DNA of 64,000 bases, from NCBI GenBank assembly GCA_022457155.1, contig JAJGOT010000167.1, positions 357,001 through 421,000 of the forward strand, given 5' to 3'. A program made the translations under genes and the position numbers. The notes under the pieces were generated by a model, which saw only the letters and a program-made list of their open reading frames with translations, was not told the origin of the DNA and searched no databases. The DNA comes from Cladopsammia gracilis (taxonomy: Eukaryota > Cnidaria > Anthozoa > Scleractinia > Dendrophylliidae). Of this stretch, positions 63,965-64,000 are shown in pieces (within the stretch, counting starts at the first letter, position 1; each line of letters opens with the position of its first letter).

Positions 63965-64000
63965 CTGAAATGTCAAAAAAAAAAAAATTTACAGCTTAAA

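Overview
The window looks like nuclear DNA from a cnidarian, most probably an anthozoan (stony coral or sea anemone). It is AT-rich and intron-rich, with standard GT..AG introns and metazoan housekeeping genes. It also carries single-exon rhodopsin-family GPCR paralogues, a Penelope-like retroelement fragment with a GIY-YIG domain, LINE and hAT relics, and many short inverted-repeat elements. The species cannot be fixed from the sequence alone.

Layout. 1-20.2 kb: a decaying tandem cluster of rhodopsin-like GPCR genes on the + strand. It has a 3' piece of one gene cut by the window edge, a 5' relic, a frameshifted pseudogene and one intact 376-residue receptor. Between them lie MITEs, a recent 468-bp tandem duplication and three LINE 3' relics. 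21.5-25.3 kb: a complete eight-exon metaxin-1-like gene (-). 25.4-26.6 kb: a 5'-truncated Penelope-like element (-) with a hammerhead-ribozyme-like motif just downstream. 26.6-30.7 kb: repeats only. 30.7-41.0 kb: a complete ten-exon nuclear lamin gene (-) ending in a CaaX box, with a second orphan lamin-type first exon at 41.8-42.0 kb. 42.9-43.2 kb: a hAT transposase relic. 43.9-50.7 kb: a complete twelve-exon CDK7 gene (-). 50.8-52.1 kb: a foldback element and a 34-bp minisatellite. 53.0-61.3 kb: a complete nine-exon DNAAF4/DYX1C1 gene (-). 61.7-62.9 kb: a complete three-exon NUDT15 gene (+), head to head with DNAAF4. 63.8-64.0 kb: the last coding exon of frataxin (-), running off the right edge.

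I rebuilt the five complete multi-exon genes by hand from splice sites, codon phase and remembered family conservation. All junction phases agree, and the totals are 332 (metaxin), 565 (lamin), 343 (CDK7), 427 (DNAAF4) and 165 aa (NUDT15), each near the usual family length. These genes do unrelated jobs: mitochondrial outer-membrane import, nuclear lamina, CDK activation/TFIIH, axonemal dynein preassembly, nucleotide sanitation and Fe-S cluster assembly. They form no pathway; the only visible link is the roughly 400-bp shared upstream region of DNAAF4 and NUDT15.

I found no clearly new biological system. The points most worth a second look are: the GPCR cluster with mosaic identity suggesting gene conversion and a His-Arg-Cys in place of the DRY motif; the phase-compatible orphan lamin first exon next to a (CA)n tract; the Penelope fragment with its ribozyme-like core; two DNAAF4/lamin splice donors abutting microsatellites; and several MITE families with readable target-site duplications.
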